From contig JAGWUU010000122.1 of assembly GCA_028868335.1 (NCBI GenBank), forward strand, positions 1-9,109: 9,109 nt of DNA, read 5' to 3'. Numbering within the stretch: position 1 is the stretch's first letter; every line of letters begins with the position of its first letter. Below, one piece after another: positions 6,240 through 9,109 of the stretch. The notes beneath the pieces are model-generated. The model was given only the letters and a program-made list of their open reading frames with translations, did not search any database and was not told where the DNA came from. This DNA is from Sphingomonadales bacterium. GTDB taxonomy: Bacteria > Pseudomonadota > Alphaproteobacteria > Sphingomonadales > Sphingomonadaceae. Both the position numbers and the translations under genes were made by a program.

Positions 6240-7046
6240 TCAGGCGGCCTTCTTGACCTTTTCGACAGCAACGCTGACGCGGGTGGAAATCGGCGCGAAG
6301 GTTTCGTTGGCCAGCTTCAGCACGGCTTCCGAATGCTTCGAACCCGAAGCCACGGCGGCGTCGAAGTTGCGGCGCAGGATTTCACCCTGCAGCTTGAAGA
6401 AGTCGGCGGGCGACTTCACGGCAGCCAGGTCCTTGAGATCGGCCTGGGCGGTTTCGAGCGCGCTCTTGCCTTCGGCAACGTAGTCCTTGCCGAGTTCCTG
6501 GAGGCCGGCGGCGAGGATCTTGCCCGATTCGACCAGGGCTTCAACGTTGCCCTTGGTGAATTCGTTGGCTTCGCTGACCAGTACCTGGCCCTTTTCGAAA
6601 GCGACCTTGGCGCGGTCCTGCGCTTCGGTGACGGCTTCCTTGACCTTGGCGGTGAAGTCTTCGGTGGTGGTCTTGCTGGTGGTCATGATGGTTTCCTTGA
6701 TCTGAGCGATGGTCATTTTGGTGGCAGGCTTGGCGGCGGCCTTGGGGGCCGCGGCCTTCACGGTCTTGGTAACGGGCGCCTTGCTGGTGGCAGCCTTCTT
6801 GACCGCCCGCTTGGGCTTGGCGGTCTTGGCGGCCTTCGCCGCAACCTTGGGAGCGGGAGCAGCCTTGACCACCGGAACAACCGGAGTGGCGACAACTTCC
6901 ACCTTGGGAGCTTCGCTGACGGTCGGGGCGACCGGAGCGGGCTTGGCTTCGGCCTTGGGAGCCTCAACTTTTTCGGCAGCGGCGGCATAGGCCTTTTCCG
7001 CAGCGGCTTCCGCCTTCGCGACGTCGATCTTTGCTTCGCTTGCCAT
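6240..7046 (-). CDS. phaP: phasin family protein with Lys/Ala/Pro-rich N-terminal extension
   Basis: Phasins coat polyhydroxyalkanoate granules and control their number and size. Of 268 residues, about 121-268 form the phasin (Phasin_2-like) domain: amphipathic helices with EDFTAKVKEAVTEAQDRAKVAFEKG, then NVEALVESGKILAAGLQELGKDYV, then SPADFFKLQGEILRRNFDAAV, a typical signature. Residues 1-26 are an acidic/Ala helix. About 27-110 is low-complexity Ala, Lys, Pro and Val (for example KAAKTAKPKRAVKKAA), resembling the histone H1-like tails of PhaF/AlgP proteins. Such tails can bind DNA or act as flexible linkers; that role here is inferred. The start ATG 7046 has AAGGA (7059-7055) 8 nt upstream. 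A second strong ribosome binding site precedes M121. It follows phaC by 138 bp with its own promoter and operator-like sites, and ends in tandem hairpins. Confidence 0.88.
   Translation of the reverse strand: MASEAKIDVAKAEAAAEKAYAAAAEKVEAPKAEAKPAPVAPTVSEAPKVEVVATPVVPVVKAAPAPKVAAKAAKTAKPKRAVKKAATSKAPVTKTVKAAAPKAAAKPATKMTIAQIKETIMTTSKTTTEDFTAKVKEAVTEAQDRAKVAFEKGQVLVSEANEFTKGNVEALVESGKILAAGLQELGKDYVAEGKSALETAQADLKDLAAVKSPADFFKLQGEILRRNFDAAVASGSKHSEAVLKLANETFAPISTRVSVAVEKVKKAA
6684..6698 (-). promoter_or_regulatory. internal ribosome binding site and ATG inside the phasin gene
   Basis: In frame with the phasin, AAGGA (6698-6694) lies 7 nt before ATG (6686-6684), codon 121. It is as strong as the site before the annotated start (AAGGA, 8 nt spacing). 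Initiation here would make a 148-residue phasin starting MTTSKTTTEDF, the usual size of a bare phasin, without the Lys/Ala/Pro-rich region. Whether it is used cannot be seen from sequence. Confidence 0.45.
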
Positions 7047-7065
7047 CTGTCACGTCCTTGCCTTG

Positions 7066-7089
7066 ACCGTGCCACATATGCCGCACGGT
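7066..7089 (-). other. 7-bp stem-loop in the phasin 5' UTR
   Basis: ACCGTGC (7066-7072) and GCACGGT (7083-7089) form a perfect 7-bp stem with a 10-nt loop containing CATATG. It lies between the inferred transcription start (about 7098) and the ribosome binding site (7059). A 5' UTR hairpin could protect the mRNA; a protein-binding dyad is the alternative. Confidence 0.4.
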
Positions 7090-7091
7090 TA

Positions 7092-7108
7092 TGTTGCAGT
7101 GCACAAAA
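7092..7108. promoter_or_regulatory. PhaR/PhbF-like operator overlapping the phasin -10 and start point
   Basis: TGTTGCAGTGCACAAAA contains the near-palindrome TGCAGTGCA (7095-7103). It fits the TGNTGC-NNN-GCA type motif that I recall for PHA repressors of the PhaR/PhbF family, with one deviation at the last base. It covers the end of the -10 and the predicted +1, where a repressor would block initiation. The regulator gene is not in this window. Confidence 0.5.
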
Positions 7109-7132
7109 TAGATATTGCGCATGCGAAGTCAA
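7105..7132 (-). promoter_or_regulatory. sigma-70-type promoter of the phasin gene
   Basis: Minus-strand TTGACT (7132-7127, five of six consensus) is followed after 16 bp by TATTTT (7110-7105, four of six). The start point would fall near 7098, giving a leader of about 50 nt. The stretch is distinctly AT-richer than its surroundings. The two operator-like 9-mers flank it. Confidence 0.55.
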
Positions 7133-7136
7133 GGCA

Positions 7137-7158
7137 TTTTTGTGCAGTGCAGCAAAAA
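7137..7158. promoter_or_regulatory. second PhaR/PhbF-like operator just upstream of the phasin -35
   Basis: TTTTTG (7137-7142) and CAAAAA (7153-7158) are perfect inverted arms around TGCAGTGCAG. The core TGCAGTGCA (7143-7151) is identical to, and exactly 48 bp from, the core at 7095-7103. It begins 4 bp upstream of the -35 hexamer, so the promoter is bracketed by the pair. Confidence 0.5.
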
Positions 7159-7184
7159 TGTAACAAACCGCAGGGATCAGCGGC

Positions 7185-9071
7185 TTACCGCGCCTTTACG
7201 TAGCTTCCTGGGGCGTCTTCCAGTACCGCGTCGCCCTTGGCTCCGGGGTGCCGCTTGCCCGTTGCCGGGACTTCGGCCTGATCCTGGCGGCGCAGCCAGG
7301 CGATCCAGTGAGGCCACCAGCTTCCCGGCGTTTCCGTGGCGCCTTCGACGAATTCGGCGAAGGTGTCGGCCGGTCCCTCGTTGGTCCAGTACTGGTACTT
7401 GTTGGCGGCGGGAGGATTGACCACGCCCGCAATGTGCCCCGATCCGGCCAGCAGGAAGGTCCACGGCCCGCGCAAGTGCCGGGTCATCCGCCACACGCTC
7501 TCGGCCGGGGCGATATGATCCTCGCGCCCGGCCTGGATATAGGCGGGGGTCTGGATCCGGGTGAGGTCGATCGGCGTGCCCCTCGCCGACATCGCATCGG
7601 GCACCACCAGCTTGTTGTCGCGATACAGGTCCTTGAGGTAGGCCATGTGCCACTTGGCCGGCAGGTTGGTCACGTCGCCGTTCCAGTGGAGCAGGTCGAA
7701 GGCCGGATAGTCCTCGCCCAGCAGGTAGTTCTTGACCACGTAATTCCAGATCAGGTCATTGCCGCGCAGCAGGTTGAACGTGGCCGACATGTAGCGCCCG
7801 TCCAGAAAGCCGGTCTGCGCGGAGAGCTTTTCCAGCGCTTCGAGCTGCTGATCGTCTATGAACACCTTCAACTCACCTGCGCGGTCGAAATCGACCTGCG
7901 CGGTGAAGAATGTCGCGCTCTTGACCTTGTCCGCCTCGCCGCGTCGCGCCAGCACCGCCAGGGCCGCGGCAAGCGTCGTCCCGGCGACGCAATAGCCGAT
8001 GGTGTGGACCGCCTTCACCCCCAGCCGCTCGCGCACCGTGTCGATCGCGTCGACCTCTGCGGCGATGTAATCGTCCCATACGACATCAGCCATGGTCTCG
8101 TCGGCCGACTTCCACGAAACCACAAACACCGTCACGCCCTGGTCGACCGCCCACTTGATGAAGCTTTTCTGCGCCGACAGGTCGAGGATGTAGAAACGGT
8201 TGATCCACGGCGGGAAGATCACCAGCGGCGTTTCGAGCACGGATTCGGTCGAGGGGCTGTACTGGATCAACTGGTAGAGCGGGGTCTGGTGGACCACCTT
8301 GCCCGGAGTGGTGGCGATGTTCTCGCCGACCCGGAACGCGTCCGGATCGACGTGGGTAAGCTGGCCGCGCTTCAGGTCGGCGAGCAGGTGTTCCATCCCC
8401 TTGACGAGGTTCTCGCCCCGCGTCGCCAGGGTCTTTTCGACCACCAGTGGATTGGTCAGCGGGAAATGGGCAGGGCTCAGCGCCTCGACCAGCGTGCGGG
8501 CGGCGAAGAGGAGCTGTTCCTTGCGCGCCGGATCGTCGGCTTCGATCGCCTCGGCCATGGCGATGATCTGTTCGGCCAGCATCAGGTACGTCTGATGAAC
8601 CAGGGCGTAGAATGGTTGATCGCGCCACTTGGGATCGGCGAAACGGCGATCCTTGCGCGGCAGGGCGGGCCCGTCGGCTCCGGCCTCGCCAGCCTTGGGG
8701 CCGATTCCGTACTGACCCAGCACGCCTTCCCACAAGGCGATGCTGTCTTCCCACATCCGCTTTTGCGTTTCGGGATTGGTCAGCGGCAAGGCCTTGAGCC
8801 AGCCCTGCATGATCCCCAGCCAATTGCCCGGATCGCTGAGGATCGCGGGCAGCTTTTCCGCCGCGCTTGCGGCCTGGTCCCGCTGGAACCCGAACCACAG
8901 CGCCTGCAACCGTTGCGCCACGCTGGCCCACTGCGCCACGTCGCCGACCGCGCCGTCCTCGCCCGCCGCCGCGGCCTCGGGCAGAAACTGCGCGAACAAC
9001 TGCTGCGGCGTTTGCAGCATCTTGGCAAAAGCCTCGGCTGGATGGTTCGCGGTGTTGTCTTGATCGGGCAT
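7185..9071 (-). CDS. phaC: class I poly(3-hydroxyalkanoate) synthase PhaC
   Basis: Polymerises (R)-3-hydroxyacyl-CoA, usually 3-hydroxybutyryl-CoA, into PHA at the granule surface. The 628-residue length fits class I, which needs no PhaE or PhaR subunit. The N-terminal domain (about 1-250) includes DPKWRDQPFYALVHQTYLM (146-164), typical of class I. The alpha/beta-hydrolase domain carries the nucleophile C361 in the lipase-like box GYCVAG (359-364), D518 in GREDHIAP and H546 in GSGHIAGVVNPP. The usual box is G-x-C-x-G-G, so A363 is a conservative variant. The C-terminal ending GSWWPHWIAWL ... APGSYVKAR matches the family, so the gene is full length. The start ATG 9071 has AGGA (9082-9079) 7 nt upstream. 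It is followed by a phasin gene on the same strand. The monomer-supply genes phaA and phaB and the regulator phaR are not in the window. Confidence 0.96.
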   Translation of the reverse strand: MPDQDNTANHPAEAFAKMLQTPQQLFAQFLPEAAAAGEDGAVGDVAQWASVAQRLQALWFGFQRDQAASAAEKLPAILSDPGNWLGIMQGWLKALPLTNPETQKRMWEDSIALWEGVLGQYGIGPKAGEAGADGPALPRKDRRFADPKWRDQPFYALVHQTYLMLAEQIIAMAEAIEADDPARKEQLLFAARTLVEALSPAHFPLTNPLVVEKTLATRGENLVKGMEHLLADLKRGQLTHVDPDAFRVGENIATTPGKVVHQTPLYQLIQYSPSTESVLETPLVIFPPWINRFYILDLSAQKSFIKWAVDQGVTVFVVSWKSADETMADVVWDDYIAAEVDAIDTVRERLGVKAVHTIGYCVAGTTLAAALAVLARRGEADKVKSATFFTAQVDFDRAGELKVFIDDQQLEALEKLSAQTGFLDGRYMSATFNLLRGNDLIWNYVVKNYLLGEDYPAFDLLHWNGDVTNLPAKWHMAYLKDLYRDNKLVVPDAMSARGTPIDLTRIQTPAYIQAGREDHIAPAESVWRMTRHLRGPWTFLLAGSGHIAGVVNPPAANKYQYWTNEGPADTFAEFVEGATETPGSWWPHWIAWLRRQDQAEVPATGKRHPGAKGDAVLEDAPGSYVKAR

Positions 9072-9109
9072 GGAGTATTCCTGGCTGAACGGTGCGACGG
9101 ATTCGTGAC

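Noticed and set aside
6333..7163. 276-codon Gly/Leu-rich plus-strand open frame opposite the phasin
   Set aside because: The Gly-rich repeats are the complement of the phasin's Ala/Lys/Pro codons. It also runs antisense through the phasin promoter and has no supporting start signal.
7161..7184. possible terminator between phaC and the phasin
   Set aside because: The only stem I can draw (CCGC/GCGG with an 8-nt loop, followed by TTTG) has four pairs, too weak to call; phaC read-through into the phasin remains possible.
8086..8931. 281-codon minus-strand open frame inside phaC
   Set aside because: Out-of-frame shadow of the PHA synthase, Arg/Gly-rich with no domain.

Overview
The window is GC-rich DNA carrying ordinary chromosomal genes. 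It most resembles an alphaproteobacterium of the Sphingomonadales (Erythrobacter, Novosphingobium or Sphingomonas-like). This placement is an inference from protein style, the lptG/lptF pair, and the PHA synthase, phasin and clpS neighbourhood. I see no rRNA, tRNA, CRISPR array, insertion sequence, phage gene or attachment site.

Left part (1-2517): a minus-strand pair made of a two-domain GNAT-like acetyltransferase and the first 40 codons of a membrane protein that runs off the left edge. The membrane protein is tentatively an AI-2E/PerM-type transporter. A membrane fatty acid desaturase is transcribed divergently. Middle part (2524-4835): lptF and lptG, the membrane subunits of the LPS export ABC transporter, on the minus strand. 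Their stop and start codons overlap as TGATG. lptG is convergent with the desaturase across only 6 bp. A VIT/CCC1-type iron/manganese transporter (4973-5680, plus) is divergent from lptF and convergent with clpS.

Right part (5702-9071, minus): a polyhydroxyalkanoate (PHA) block. phaC (class I PHA synthase) is followed by a phasin with a long Lys/Ala/Pro-rich N-terminal extension, and then by clpS, the N-end-rule adaptor of ClpAP. The 138-bp phaC-phasin gap holds a good sigma-70-type promoter. Two copies of the same 9-mer, TGCAGTGCA, lie 48 bp apart around it and resemble PhaR/PhbF operators. This suggests that granule-responsive repression controls the phasin separately from phaC. The phasin stop region carries three GC-rich hairpins in about 100 bp, the last with a T-run typical of a terminator.

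I do not see a wholly new system. The most notable signals are in the phasin locus: an internal start with a strong ribosome binding site that would yield a compact phasin without the KAP extension, the paired operator-like sites, and the tandem 3' hairpins.
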